Source of the DNA: Gemmatimonadaceae bacterium
GTDB taxonomy: Bacteria > Gemmatimonadota > Gemmatimonadetes > Gemmatimonadales > Gemmatimonadaceae
Reading direction: 5' to 3'
DNA: 64,000 nucleotides
NCBI GenBank assembly: GCA_035633115.1
Contig: DASQFN010000011.1
Coordinates: 90,983-154,982, forward strand
In this document: piece after piece, positions 1 through 10,104 of the stretch
Position numbering within the stretch: the stretch's first letter is position 1
Layout: each line of letters opens with the position of its first letter
Program-made: the position numbers and the translations under genes
The notes under the pieces: model-generated
What the model saw: the letters and a program-made list of their open reading frames with translations, nothing else
Told to the model about the DNA's origin: nothing
Databases searched by the model: none

Positions 1-2
1 TT

Positions 3-2198
3 TCAACGTTCGAGAGCTATGAGGTTGCGCGTGCTGTGCTCGAGCAGGAGCCCGAGCGGCCATCGGTCTCAGCCGCGCGCGAAAGCGAACCTGTCGGCGC
101 CCGTGCAGCCGAGCGGTCCGCTGCAGCCCGCGCGCTCTCACGTGGAAGCACATCGGTCAAGCTCGTTCGGCGGCTGCGAGGGGATCTCGACGCGATTGTG
201 CTGAAGGCGATGGCCAAGGACCCGAGCCGGCGTTACGCAACCGTCGAGCAGCTCGAGACCGACGTCCGGCGACATCTGACCGGCTTGCCTGTTCTCGCCC
301 TACCAGAGAGCCGCTCCTATCTCACCCGAAAGTTTATCCGTCGGCATCGCACAGGTGTGGCGATGGCGTCGGCGGCGGCTGTTCTTGTGGTGGGGTTTGC
401 CGCCGTGATGACAGTCCAGCGATCGAGCATTCGTGCACAGGCGGAGCGGATCGCGCTCGAGCGCGACAGGGCGGAGCAGGTAGGCGGGGTTTTTCTGAAC
501 ATTTTTCGGACCGTGGCTCCCGGTGACCGCGGAATTGAGGCGCGGGACATTCTCGATAGCGCGTCAGCCCGCATCAATCAGCAGATGATTGCTCATCCCG
601 AGCAACGTGCCCGGCTGATGTTCGAGATGGCCGGAGCGTACCACCGGCTCGAGTCACACGACCGCGCTCGCAGTCTCCTCGATACGTCGCTTGCACTTCG
701 CCGCAACCTGCGGCCGAAACCGGATCTCGAGATTGCGGAGACCTTGAATCAGCTGGGGGCGGTGCTCCTCGCGCAGGCGAACATGGTTCGCGCCGAGGAG
801 GCTTACGGTGAGGCGCTTGCTCTGCGCCGGCGTAAGCTGGGAACACGGCATGCCGATGTGGCGCGCACCCTCATCGGGCTGTCTGCAGTGCGCCGCGCGC
901 AACGACGATTCCCGGAGGCGGAACGGCTTTCGCGCGAAGCCGTCGCAATCGATGAGTCGCGCGGTCCGAATGCCCGGGCCGATCTGGCGCGCAGCACGAG
1001 CGCGCTGGCCGGCGCAATTGCCGATGCGGGCGATTACCGCGGCGCGGCAGCGCTGTTTCGCCAGGCGCTCGTGCTCGCGCGTGAAACGCACCCCGAGGAG
1101 CACCCGGAAGTTGCCGGCACCGTGTTTGATCTCGCGGGTGCGCTCCACGGTGCGGGCGAGCACCGCGCAGCCGATTCGCTCGTTCGCTACGGGCTCGGCC
1201 TCAATCGACGTCTGCTCACCGCCAATCTGCTGACCGGCGGAGCGAGCGTGTCGACGTCACGGGTCGCCGACACGTCCGGGAGCGTGAACGAGACGGTGAG
1301 ACGTGCTTTATCGGAGAGACCGGTTGCGGCCACTGGGCCGCCCGCTGCCGCGGCCGCGAACAGCTCCAGAATCGTTTTTGTCTCCGACAGAGACGGCCCA
1401 GATGCTGTCGGCAATCTGGGCAATGAGGAGATATACGTGATGAATGCCGACGGAACGGATCAGCGCCGGTTGACACATAGCAAAGCCACAGACAACCAGC
1501 CTGCCTTGTCTCCAGATGGCCGGATGATCGCCTTTACCAGCCAGCGCGCAGGAGGCCTCGACATCTTCGTGATGAATGCGGACGGCACCGAGCAGAGGCA
1601 GCTGACCCGTTTCAGCGATCGTGGCCTCGGAGCAAACAACCCGACCTGGTCTCCCGACGGAAAACGCATCGCCTTCCGCACGCGGGTGAAGCAAATCGAT
1701 ATCTACACGATAAACGTGGACGGCACCGGACTGAGGAGAGTTACCAACGACGCAGCTGGCGAGAACACTCCGTCATGGTCACCCGACGGACGACGGATCG
1801 CCTTCAGCAGCGGGCTGCGCCAACGCTTCGAGATTCACGTGGTGGACTCCGACGGACGCAACCCACGGCGCCTCACCTTCAACGACGCGATGGACCATCA
1901 TCCCGAATGGTCTCCGGACGGGCGGCGCATCGCGTTTCACAGCGACCGCGACGGCGATATGGAGATTTACGTCATGAATGCCGACGGCAGTAATCCGGTG
2001 CGCCTGACCAGAAATCCTGGCCTGGACGCGCATGCGTCGTGGTCCCCCGACGGCCGGCGCATCGTGTTTCACCGAACCGTTCTCGGACACGGGCAGGTCC
2101 ACGTCATGAACGCCGACGGCAGTGATGTGAAACGCCTCACGGATTTGTCGCCAGTCGCCTTCAGCGCCTTTCCCAGCTGGGGCCGGGCGCCCCGGTGA
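3..2198 (+). CDS. Ser/Thr protein kinase C-terminus fused to TPR and TolB-like repeats (5' truncated by window)
   Basis: The frame is open from base 3, so the start and the catalytic lobes lie outside the window; the first in-window start codon (GTG at 36) is not a true start. The visible N-terminus matches the last part of a bacterial PknB-type kinase domain (motif LRGDLDAIVLKAMAKDP, then RRYATVEQLETDV). Next come a basic stretch and one membrane helix about 105-127 residues after the GTG, then tetratricopeptide repeats, then about six TolB/PD40 propeller blades with the pattern IYVMNADGT ... SPDGRRIAF. The family reading is a membrane receptor kinase with an extracytoplasmic TPR plus propeller sensor. 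Its stop overlaps the start of the following TonB-dependent receptor as TGATG, which suggests translational coupling. Substrate and ligand are unknown. Confidence 0.85.
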   Translation, partial: STFESYEVARAVLEQEPERPSVSAARESEPVGARAAERSAAARALSRGSTSVKLVRRLRGDLDAIVLKAMAKDPSRRYATVEQLETDVRRHLTGLPVLALPESRSYLTRKFIRRHRTGVAMASAAAVLVVGFAAVMTVQRSSIRAQAERIALERDRAEQVGGVFLNIFRTVAPGDRGIEARDILDSASARINQQMIAHPEQRARLMFEMAGAYHRLESHDRARSLLDTSLALRRNLRPKPDLEIAETLNQLGAVLLAQANMVRAEEAYGEALALRRRKLGTRHADVARTLIGLSAVRRAQRRFPEAERLSREAVAIDESRGPNARADLARSTSALAGAIADAGDYRGAAALFRQALVLARETHPEEHPEVAGTVFDLAGALHGAGEHRAADSLVRYGLGLNRRLLTANLLTGGASVSTSRVADTSGSVNETVRRALSERPVAATGPPAAAAANSSRIVFVSDRDGPDAVGNLGNEEIYVMNADGTDQRRLTHSKATDNQPALSPDGRMIAFTSQRAGGLDIFVMNADGTEQRQLTRFSDRGLGANNPTWSPDGKRIAFRTRVKQIDIYTINVDGTGLRRVTNDAAGENTPSWSPDGRRIAFSSGLRQRFEIHVVDSDGRNPRRLTFNDAMDHHPEWSPDGRRIAFHSDRDGDMEIYVMNADGSNPVRLTRNPGLDAHASWSPDGRRIVFHRTVLGHGQVHVMNADGSDVKRLTDLSPVAFSAFPSWGRAPR

Positions 2199-5011
2199 TG
2201 AAGCAACGGTTCGTCATCCTTGTGGCGCTCATCGCGATCGCGCCTCCCACTTCTGCGTGGTCACAACCGGCGATCACTCTAGAGGGCCTCGTTCGCGATG
2301 AAGCCGGCGGCATCGCGCGCGCGGAAGTCAGCGCCGTCGACAGTCTCACGAACGAGCGCCGCAATGCCCTGACGAACGATCGCGGGTTCTTCCGCATGCT
2401 CGGGATGAGTCCTGGTCGGTACGCCGTCTCAGCGCGAATCATCGGGTACGCCGCCGGCGTGACGCAAATTGTTCATCTGGTGGCTGGGCAGCGCGCGCAA
2501 TTGAATTTCATCCTCGAGCAGGCAACCAGCACGCTCGAAACCGTGCAGGTGCACGTGCAACGTACCGACGCAGCAGAGATCGAGCGCATGTCCGTGTCGA
2601 CGGCGCTGAGTGCCGAGGAGATCGAGCGTCTGCCGTTGAATACACGCAACGTGATGGACCTGGCTGCCGTGGCTCCCGGAATCCGTTCGTTTCAGCCGAT
2701 CGAGGGTCATTCCATTCCGGGAGCCGGAGCATTGCGCGATGAGCGTGCGCTCAATTTCTATCTCGATGGCGTCGAGATGAAGAACTTCAACAGCAGCAAC
2801 GTCATGGGCACGCCGCAGGTCGGCTCGATACTCCCAATTGACGGGCTGCAGGAATTCCGCGTTCTCCTCAATCCATACGACGCAGAGTATACGCGCGGAG
2901 CCGGCTACATCATGAGCGCGGTATCCCACCGCGGAACGAATGAGACTCACGGCTCGGCGTTCGGCTTCTTCCAGAACAAGGACCTGGTCTCCGTCAACGA
3001 TTTTCAGCGAGGTATTCCGAACTTCGAGAAGCCGGACTTCAATCGGCGACAAGGCGGCTTTAGCCTGCGTGGACCGATTGTCCGCAACCGCCTTTTCTAC
3101 GCCGCAAGTTATGAGATTTCCGACGCGGCCAACTACGTAGCCGTCGTTCCCGGACAGCCGGCGAGCGATCCGGGATACTGGGACCGCTACGCAGGCGTCT
3201 TCAATGCCCCGAGCCGGAATCAGGCGGGTCTTGTGCGCCTCACTTACGCGGCGAATGTTGCCAATGTATTCGAAGCGATAGTGTCGTCACGCTACTTCAC
3301 GGGTGAGTCACGGTTCGGAGGGACCGTGTCGAGAGAGTCGGCGACCGCCTCGGCGTATGCGGTCAACACTGTGAATCTGCGTCATCGGTGGCTGCCCGCG
3401 TCGGGGCTGGCAAACGAGCTCAGTCTCCAGTTCGTCCGTTGGTCAAACGCAAACCGTCGCCTCGTGGCTGGCCCCGAGCTCAGGTATCCGACACTGATCA
3501 TCGGGCGCGCCAATGAGTTCGGCGCAGTCAACGAAAAACAGTTCCGTGTCATCGATCGTGTCACATACGGTGTCGGCAGCGGGCCCGGGAGCCATCTCCT
3601 CAAGGCAGGATTTGAGGTTTCACGCGTCAACCTTGACCAGTTCACGCCGAACAACGGGCCGGGTTCGTTCCGGTTCAGGACCGAAAGCGGAGCCCCGTTC
3701 GAGGCGTCGATCGGCGTCGGGTATTTCGATCCCCATTCCGATCGCGATGCCTTCGCTGAGCTCTGGGGTTGGGTCGCCGGCGTTTACTTCAACGATGAAT
3801 GGGCTGTCACATCGCGTCTCGTTTTGAACCTCGGCGTCCGCTACGACGCCGACATCAACACCATGAACAACGACTTCACGGTTCCGTGGGCGAGCGACAC
3901 GGCGATCAACTCGCGGCCCGAGCTTCGTGGTCTACTCAACCGCAGCGACCGCAAAGACGATCTGAACAATTTTTCGCCGCGGGTCTCATTTTCGTGGGAT
4001 GTTACAGGAAGTCGACGCGCATTCATTCGAGGCGGCTTCGGCATCATGTACGACCGCGTGCCGGGTTTCGTGCCGTTCAATGAGCGGCGCACGGCTACAT
4101 GGCGGACGTACACCTTTACGAATCCGGGGACGCTGGATCCGGAAGAGCTTCGGAATCGAGTCATTGCCGGCGCGGGAGGCACTGTTCGTCCCTCCATCAC
4201 TCTCCTGCCGCAGCGAATGGATGTCCCGGAGAACAGGCAATGGTCGCTCGGACTCGGCGCGCAGCTAACGCCTGTCCTGACTTTGAACATCGACTATATC
4301 CGTCAGGATGTCCGCCACCTCTTTGCATCGGTCAACCTGAATTGGCTGGATGTGTCGCAGACCCCACGACGCGTGCTCTCATCCGCGTATGGCAACATCA
4401 TCGCGTGGGGAGATTTTGCTCGTGGGCGCTACCGCGCGCTGCTTACGAATCTCTCATACCATCCGGACAGCACTCTGCGGCTGAATGTTGCGTATACGCT
4501 GGCCTCGGCGAAAGCAGACTGGGATGTCGAGAACACCCAGGCCCCTGCCGGGGCGGCGAATCAGTTCTACGTAATGCAGCGAATCAGCGGTGATGAGCGG
4601 CACCGCTTCGTGCTCTCCGGAACGTCGGTGCTGCCCTTCGGGATCCGGCTTTCAACTGTAGCGACGGTAGCGAGCCCTCGTCCATACCGCGCGCAGGTGG
4701 GAGAAGATGTGAACAAGAACAACATGTTCGAGGACGACTTCATCGACGGCACACGTTTTCGGGTTCCGCCGAATGCATGGAGAAACTGGTACCGGGTGGT
4801 AGACCTGCGGCTCACCAAGGGGTTCGAGGTGCGACGTGGCGCGCAGCTCTCTCTGATCGCCGAGGCGTTCAACGTGTTCAACACCGAGAATTATTCGGGA
4901 TACTTCGGCGTGCAGCGAAGTCCCACGGGGGAGCCGAGACCGGACTTCGGCTCTCCGAGTGGAATATTCGCAACGAGACAATTACAGCTCGGCAGCAGAT
5001 TGCAGTTTTGA
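2198..5011 (+). CDS. Oar-like TonB-dependent outer-membrane receptor with carboxypeptidase-like regulatory domain
   Basis: A protein of about 937 residues. A signal peptide ends near the motif SAWSQ. Residues about 28-110 form a carboxypeptidase-regulatory-like beta-sandwich (GLVRDEAGGIARAEV ... GRYAVSARIIGY), followed by a plug domain (LPLNTRNVMDLAAVAPGI; YLDGVEMKNFN) and a long beta-barrel ending in aromatic LQF, as expected for outer-membrane insertion. This is the architecture of Oar/TonB-dependent receptors that import large ligands. Start: ATG at 2198 overlaps the upstream TGA; an in-frame GTG sits at 2195. Coupling to the kinase-TPR-TolB gene suggests related control. Ligand unknown. 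Confidence 0.88.
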   Translation: MKQRFVILVALIAIAPPTSAWSQPAITLEGLVRDEAGGIARAEVSAVDSLTNERRNALTNDRGFFRMLGMSPGRYAVSARIIGYAAGVTQIVHLVAGQRAQLNFILEQATSTLETVQVHVQRTDAAEIERMSVSTALSAEEIERLPLNTRNVMDLAAVAPGIRSFQPIEGHSIPGAGALRDERALNFYLDGVEMKNFNSSNVMGTPQVGSILPIDGLQEFRVLLNPYDAEYTRGAGYIMSAVSHRGTNETHGSAFGFFQNKDLVSVNDFQRGIPNFEKPDFNRRQGGFSLRGPIVRNRLFYAASYEISDAANYVAVVPGQPASDPGYWDRYAGVFNAPSRNQAGLVRLTYAANVANVFEAIVSSRYFTGESRFGGTVSRESATASAYAVNTVNLRHRWLPASGLANELSLQFVRWSNANRRLVAGPELRYPTLIIGRANEFGAVNEKQFRVIDRVTYGVGSGPGSHLLKAGFEVSRVNLDQFTPNNGPGSFRFRTESGAPFEASIGVGYFDPHSDRDAFAELWGWVAGVYFNDEWAVTSRLVLNLGVRYDADINTMNNDFTVPWASDTAINSRPELRGLLNRSDRKDDLNNFSPRVSFSWDVTGSRRAFIRGGFGIMYDRVPGFVPFNERRTATWRTYTFTNPGTLDPEELRNRVIAGAGGTVRPSITLLPQRMDVPENRQWSLGLGAQLTPVLTLNIDYIRQDVRHLFASVNLNWLDVSQTPRRVLSSAYGNIIAWGDFARGRYRALLTNLSYHPDSTLRLNVAYTLASAKADWDVENTQAPAGAANQFYVMQRISGDERHRFVLSGTSVLPFGIRLSTVATVASPRPYRAQVGEDVNKNNMFEDDFIDGTRFRVPPNAWRNWYRVVDLRLTKGFEVRRGAQLSLIAEAFNVFNTENYSGYFGVQRSPTGEPRPDFGSPSGIFATRQLQLGSRLQF

Positions 5012-5039
5012 CGCGGCCCTGCATCCGACTGCTGCGTTG

Positions 5040-5549
5040 CTAAATGGCAGCCCAGATGAAGTCCTTTGAGGCGCTCACGCCATTCGCGATTCCACTGCTT
5101 CCGCCACCGGAATAAGTAAGCCGGAAGCCAATGGCCCTCGGAGTAGAGCAGGAGCCAAATCCCACGAGCAGCCCAATCGGGTCGACGGAACCGCTGAAGA
5201 ATCGCTTCCATGTTCCCCCGCCACTGTTGCACGTCGCGCTCGGCGCATAATTCCCCTTCGCGGAGCAAACCTGGTACGTCACTGTCCCACTCTGAGCGAG
5301 ATTCCCGAGGTTGTCCCTCACCTCCGACTTGAGAACCAGATAGGTCCCCACCGGTTCAGTACCCGCGGTGGGCGCCAACCCGCTGCTGGTTCCTTTTAGA
5401 AAAGAGATGACATACGACCCCGGAGTACTCTGGATGGCCATACGCAGGTCATCATAGCCCGCGTCGGGCGCAACTGGTGACTGCTCCGAACAGGCAAGTA
5501 CCCCAAATGTTGCTGCCAGTGCTGCGATTCCACGATTTCGGCGTTCCAT
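5040..5549 (-). CDS. Hypothetical lipoprotein
   Basis: A 169-residue exported protein. The N-terminus has basic residues, a short hydrophobic core and a lipobox (GVLACSE), so lipid-anchored export is predicted. The body is rich in Gly, Ser and Thr, with three or four Cys and a likely all-beta fold (TYLVLKSEVRDNLGNLAQSG). No family recognised. It converges with the receptor gene on the plus strand, about 30 bases away. Confidence 0.6.
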   Translation of the reverse strand: MERRNRGIAALAATFGVLACSEQSPVAPDAGYDDLRMAIQSTPGSYVISFLKGTSSGLAPTAGTEPVGTYLVLKSEVRDNLGNLAQSGTVTYQVCSAKGNYAPSATCNSGGGTWKRFFSGSVDPIGLLVGFGSCSTPRAIGFRLTYSGGGSSGIANGVSASKDFIWAAI

Positions 5550-5711
5550 GCGTGACTCCGTGTGAAGGGATTGAGCAAATCATCGGTAGGTGCCTTCTCC
5601 GCTCCCGTGGCCCGCAGCAATCCTGACATGTGAGAACGCGAGGAATGAAGGGAAAAGCGGACAAACCCGATTGCTGCAGCCTCGATGTGCGTTACGGCTC
5701 GAGTCTGCGCC

Positions 5712-6971
5712 TCACGGCGAAATGCCCCCGGTGGAGTAGCCACCGTCCTTCATCGCATACACCGATACCTTGCTGCCCACGCCAGATTTGCGGAAGCTCG
5801 TCGTATTCGCCGGAAGCACAGCAATGACGCTCTCTATGTAGCCATCGCAGTACTCCACGCCGTCCCAATCGCGCCAACAGTCGTCATACATCGCCCGCAC
5901 CTCGTAACCATCCTCGACGCTGGAGTTATCCCTCCAGGTCAACTCCACCGTTGAAGCGTCGACTGTTGACCAGGCCACCTCCGTCGGTCGAGCCGCGGGA
6001 GTCGTGCAATCCGTGTTCGACGGTGGGGCCTCACCACTCGTATTGTAGCTGACCACCCGGTAGCAGACCGCTTGCTCGGGTTGCACGTTGTCCCAGAACG
6101 ATCGGGTATTCTCTGCTGTGCCCGCGGTGTTCCAGACTACTCCACCGTCGGTCGATCGCTCGATGCGGAAATAGATTCCTATGGCCGTCCAATCGACAAC
6201 AACTACATAGCTGTTGTTCGGCGTGGCCGTAGCCGAGGAGGCTGCGCTGGGAAGAGTCCACGCGCAAGCGATGTTGGAGAACGGCCAGACGCTGACCTGA
6301 TCTCCAATCATCTGTACTGCGCGAATCTTGTAGCAGTACTCGGTAGTCGGTGAAAGGCCCTGATCGCTGTAGCTGATGGCATTTTCGCCTGTGACAGTCA
6401 GCAGCGAAAACACACTGCCTTGAGGGTAGCCAGAGCGGTGCACCTCGAAGTGGGTCTCGTTGCTCGAGTTGTCCTGCCACTGTATTTCAATGCGGTTGTC
6501 AGATGGTGCGACAGCAGAAGCGTTCGATGGTGCAGCCACCGGCGGCGCCGTCGTGGCGCACGCCGTATTGGAGAACACGGAGTTGATAGTCCTCCTTTTG
6601 ATAACCGCCACCGCGACAACGGCATAACAATACTGCACGCCAGGTTCGAGCATTGTATTCTTGAAAGTCGTTGTATTGTCGGCGGTATAGGCCAACCACG
6701 TGAAGGCGCCGGTCGCACCTGTGAGGGACCGGTAGATATCGAACCTCGTCTCATTGCTCGAATTGTCCCGCCAGCTGACATCTATCTGCGCAGCGGAGTA
6801 TGTGGTAGCGAGAGCGTTCGATGGCGCCGCCACCTCTGACCCACCGCCCACCCTGGCAGCAGCGATGTCCTGGCCTGTCATGAAAGGTTCGAGGGGCTGA
6901 CCGCTTTCGCAGCCGACAAGCAGCATGGCCGAAGCGGAGACAATTATGAGGACCGTCGGGGGCCGTCGCAT
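5712..6971 (-). CDS. Lipoprotein with about four fibronectin type III domains
   Basis: The open frame extends upstream to 7241, but the ATG at 6971 starts a clear lipoprotein signal (MRRPPTVLIIVSA ... LLVGCES) after a purine-rich GAGAGG, so that start is chosen, giving 419 residues. The mature protein contains about four fibronectin type III modules, recognisable by repeated VAAPSNA and WRDNSSNET segments followed by Y-C-Y near each module end. Such proteins act in binding or adhesion at the cell surface. The final module is more diverged. No enzymatic domain is visible. The divergent ABC-transporter gene starts about 360 bases away, so the intervening DNA probably holds both promoters. Confidence 0.75.
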   Translation of the reverse strand: MRRPPTVLIIVSASAMLLVGCESGQPLEPFMTGQDIAAARVGGGSEVAAPSNALATTYSAAQIDVSWRDNSSNETRFDIYRSLTGATGAFTWLAYTADNTTTFKNTMLEPGVQYCYAVVAVAVIKRRTINSVFSNTACATTAPPVAAPSNASAVAPSDNRIEIQWQDNSSNETHFEVHRSGYPQGSVFSLLTVTGENAISYSDQGLSPTTEYCYKIRAVQMIGDQVSVWPFSNIACAWTLPSAASSATATPNNSYVVVVDWTAIGIYFRIERSTDGGVVWNTAGTAENTRSFWDNVQPEQAVCYRVVSYNTSGEAPPSNTDCTTPAARPTEVAWSTVDASTVELTWRDNSSVEDGYEVRAMYDDCWRDWDGVEYCDGYIESVIAVLPANTTSFRKSGVGSKVSVYAMKDGGYSTGGISP

Positions 6972-7333
6972 GAACGCCTCTCGAGACCGAAGGTATGGGG
7001 CGCCGCGCGACGGTGGGTCCGGCGAATCAGCAGCCTCTGACCGTGGACGCGCTAACGAACCCCGAAACCGGACATGGTGGGTGCGCTCGTAATCGAGAGA
7101 CCTGCGGATACGAGGGCTGCCCATAACCGTCCCACCATTCACAGTCATGCAGGCCTGATGGCATAGCGCCTGAGTATCGAGCGCCATCCCCGCTCTTGAC
7201 AGTTCGCCCCGAATAGGGCCATAGACTTGTTCGCTCGGCACCAGCGAACGGCCGCTCGGAGGCGCAAGCGCCGTTCCCTGGTTGACGCTCGAGCGTCACT
7301 GCACAACGGAGCTCGACCATTCCCTTCACAGTC

Positions 7334-9274
7334 GTGGGAAGGCTGCGCAATGCAATGTGCGTCGTGCCGCTCGCGCTCGCCGCCGGGTGCGGCACGAAAA
7401 CCGAGGACGAGCGCAGCATCATCGGGTATGCACAGGTATCGTCCTCGCTGCCACTGGACGATGCGCGCGACGGATTTTTCCGCGCCCTGGCCGACTCGGG
7501 ATACGTCCGCGACTCGACCATAACCATTCTCGAGCGCAACGCGCAGGGCGACATCCCTACGCTCGCACTGATAATGAGCGAGTTCGTACAGCAGGGAGTC
7601 ACTCATGTCGCAACGATTTCCTCTGTCGCCACGCAGGCCGCGCTGAAGGCGATCACCGATCGGCCCATCATATTCGGCGCTGTCGCGAATCCCTATGTCA
7701 TCGGCGCCGGAACATCCCCAACGAATCATCGGCCCAACGTCACAGGCGCTGAGATTCCTCTCCCTGTCGACTCCGCAGTCTTCCTCGCGCACAGGACTTT
7801 CCCTGAAGTGGGGGTCTGGGGGACGCTGTTCGACCCCGCTGATCCGTTCGCAGAGTTCTATCTGGAGAAGGCCAAGAGAGCGGCGGCCGCCGCCGGTATT
7901 CGCTTCGTGACCGTTGCGTGCACCGGTCCGGGAGACATTGGCGCGGGGATCCAGGCGCTCAAGGCGAATGGCGCGCGTGGCGTAGTGCAGATCCCGAGCG
8001 TGATGATTGGCGGGGCATTTTCCGCGGTGGTGAAGGCCACGCGGCAGGCGAACCTGCCGCTCATCGCGACCAACACGAGCAATCAGGGTGCACCCATTGC
8101 CATGGGCCTTAGCTTTTTCGCCAATGGCTATGACATGGGGCTGATCATGATCCGCGTGCTGCGCGGGGAAGATCCGGCCACCATTCCCTTTCAGGTCGCG
8201 CAAAACCGTCAGATCATAGTCGACCTGAACGCGGCGCGTGAATACGGGATCACCATTCCTCCCGCACTGGTCAGCCGCGCCGACTCGGTAATCGGCATGA
8301 GCGCGGCTAGCGCGTCCTCGAACATTGGTCCGGCCCCTCTCAACCAGCAGCCGGTAAGGCGGCGCAGCAATCCGCTGGAGTTCTGGCTTGTCGCTGTCAC
8401 CCAGGGACTCGCGTTCGCCGCGCTCGCGTGGGGTGTGTATCTGTCGTCTCGCGTCCTCCACTTCGCGGACATCAGTCCCGATGGAACCTTCCCCCTCGGC
8501 GGAGCGGTGGCGGCATCCATGATCGTTGCGGGCAGCGATCCGCTCATGGCCACGTTCGTCGCGCTTCTGGCGGGAATGGTCGCAGGCTACGTCACGGGGG
8601 TTCTGCACACGCGACTGGGAGTGAAAGATCTGCTTGCCGGCATTCTCGTCATGACCGCGCTTTACTCGGTGAACCTGCACGTGATGGGAAAGTCGAACGT
8701 GTCGCTCCTCGACATTCACACGCTCGTGGAAGACGTGCACAGAATCATCCCCGCTTCGGTGAACTGGTCCGATGACCTGTCACTGGGCGTGCTCTTCTTC
8801 GCGATCGCCCTCGTCCTGGGCGGGATTCTCACGTGGTACCTGCGAACGGATTTCGGAATGGCAATGCGCGCCGTTGGTGACAATCCGGCGATGATCACGG
8901 CGCAGGGTGTCGATCGGCGTCGGATGATCGAGCTTGGCCTCGCCATCGCGAACGGTCTCGTTGCATTCTCCGGGGCATTGATGGCACAGCAGCAGGGCTT
9001 CGCCGACGTCGGGATGGGAGTGGGAACGCTGGTCGCGGGCATGGCAGCCGTGATCATGGGAGAGACTTTACTCTTCAACCGAAGGGGGCTGGGAGTAACC
9101 ATCATTATGGTAGCGGCCGGTGCCGTCCTCTTCCGCGGCCTCGTGGCGCTCGCGCTTCGTGCCGGCCTCAACCCCATCGATCTCAAGCTGGCCACGGCGG
9201 CCTTCGTGCTCGCCGCGCTTGCGCTGCCAAAGCTGCGCTACCGGCGACGAGCAAGAGCGGCGGCTGCGCGATGA
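7334..9274 (+). CDS. ABC importer: substrate-binding lipoprotein fused to inner-membrane permease (TrpX-TrpY type)
   Basis: A 646-residue fusion. Residues about 1-330 are an ABC substrate-binding protein of the TrpX/PF04392 type: an N-terminal lipobox-like sequence (LALAAGCG), then YAQVSSSLPLDDARDGF and GVTHVATISSVATQ. Residues about 345-640 are a branched-chain/ribose-type permease (BPD_transp_2): several hydrophobic helices, LGVKDLLAGILVMTALYSVNLH and the cytoplasmic coupling segment FGMAMRAVGDNPAM. These two functions are normally separate genes. The stop overlaps the ATPase gene as ATGA, so the operon forms one importer for an aromatic amino acid or similar small organic solute (inference). 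The start is GTG at 7334; ATG at 7355 is the alternative but loses the basic n-region. Confidence 0.85.
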   Translation: MGRLRNAMCVVPLALAAGCGTKTEDERSIIGYAQVSSSLPLDDARDGFFRALADSGYVRDSTITILERNAQGDIPTLALIMSEFVQQGVTHVATISSVATQAALKAITDRPIIFGAVANPYVIGAGTSPTNHRPNVTGAEIPLPVDSAVFLAHRTFPEVGVWGTLFDPADPFAEFYLEKAKRAAAAAGIRFVTVACTGPGDIGAGIQALKANGARGVVQIPSVMIGGAFSAVVKATRQANLPLIATNTSNQGAPIAMGLSFFANGYDMGLIMIRVLRGEDPATIPFQVAQNRQIIVDLNAAREYGITIPPALVSRADSVIGMSAASASSNIGPAPLNQQPVRRRSNPLEFWLVAVTQGLAFAALAWGVYLSSRVLHFADISPDGTFPLGGAVAASMIVAGSDPLMATFVALLAGMVAGYVTGVLHTRLGVKDLLAGILVMTALYSVNLHVMGKSNVSLLDIHTLVEDVHRIIPASVNWSDDLSLGVLFFAIALVLGGILTWYLRTDFGMAMRAVGDNPAMITAQGVDRRRMIELGLAIANGLVAFSGALMAQQQGFADVGMGVGTLVAGMAAVIMGETLLFNRRGLGVTIIMVAAGAVLFRGLVALALRAGLNPIDLKLATAAFVLAALALPKLRYRRRARAAAAR

Positions 9275-10065
9275 TCGAGATCGAGCGGCTCGAGAAAACT
9301 TTCACGCAGCCGGGAGGAGAACGCGTCCTTGCGCTGCGCGGCGTGGACCTTGTGATACCGTCGGGCCAGTTCGTGACCGTGATTGGTACGAACGGGTCCG
9401 GCAAATCGACGCTGCTCAACGCAATCGCGGGAAGTTTTCTTCCGGATGCGGGCACCATCCGGATCGCTGGAATCGATGTCACCCGCCAGTCCGAGTTTCG
9501 CCGCGCAGCTCTGATCGGGCGTGTGTTCCAGGATCCGTTCAAGGGTACCTGTCCGTCGATGACTGTCGCCGAGAACCTGCGCATGGCGGAGCTTCGCGGC
9601 AGTCGTCGCACGCTGCGTGTGGGGCTCAGCGGTTCGGCGTTCGAGCGATATCACGCGCTCTTGTCCGGACTCGGGATGCGCCTCGAGAAGCGGCTGAAGG
9701 CGTCGATGGGTACGCTCTCCGGCGGACAGCGCCAGGCCGTCACGCTGCTCATGGGCACACTCAGGCGGCCGCAATTGCTTCTGCTCGATGAGCACACCGC
9801 CGCGCTCGATCCGCGCGCCGCCGAACAGGTCATTCAGATCACGAACCAGGTTGTACGCGAGCATGCGCTCACCACGCTGATGGTCACGCACAGCATGGAG
9901 CAGGCGCTGGAGCAGGGGGATCGTACGATCATGATGCACCGTGGCGAGGTCCTGGCGGATCTATCGGGGCCTGAGCGGAAAGGTCTCGATCCCACCGATT
10001 TGCTCCGTCGCTTCGCGGACCTGCGATACACTGTCGAATTCGCGGTGGCCACTCGACCGCCTTGA
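9271..10065 (+). CDS. ABC transporter ATP-binding protein, TrpZ-like
   Basis: A 264-residue ABC ATPase. Walker A is GTNGSGKST, the signature is LSGGQRQ, Walker B is LLLLDEHTAALD, and the switch histidine lies in MVTHSMEQ. The closest family is the ATPase partner of TrpXY-type importers, which usually reads LDEH. It overlaps the preceding binding-protein/permease fusion by four bases (ATGA), so the two form one transporter that couples ATP hydrolysis to solute uptake at the inner membrane. Confidence 0.9.
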   Translation: MIEIERLEKTFTQPGGERVLALRGVDLVIPSGQFVTVIGTNGSGKSTLLNAIAGSFLPDAGTIRIAGIDVTRQSEFRRAALIGRVFQDPFKGTCPSMTVAENLRMAELRGSRRTLRVGLSGSAFERYHALLSGLGMRLEKRLKASMGTLSGGQRQAVTLLMGTLRRPQLLLLDEHTAALDPRAAEQVIQITNQVVREHALTTLMVTHSMEQALEQGDRTIMMHRGEVLADLSGPERKGLDPTDLLRRFADLRYTVEFAVATRPP

Positions 10066-10104
10066 CGATGTCAGACGTCGCGGCACACACTCAGTGACCG
10101 CCCG

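Noticed and set aside
7145..8740. Long minus-strand frame (531 codons)
   Set aside because: Antisense to the binding-protein/permease fusion; composition is that of a GC-rich shadow and shows no family resemblance.
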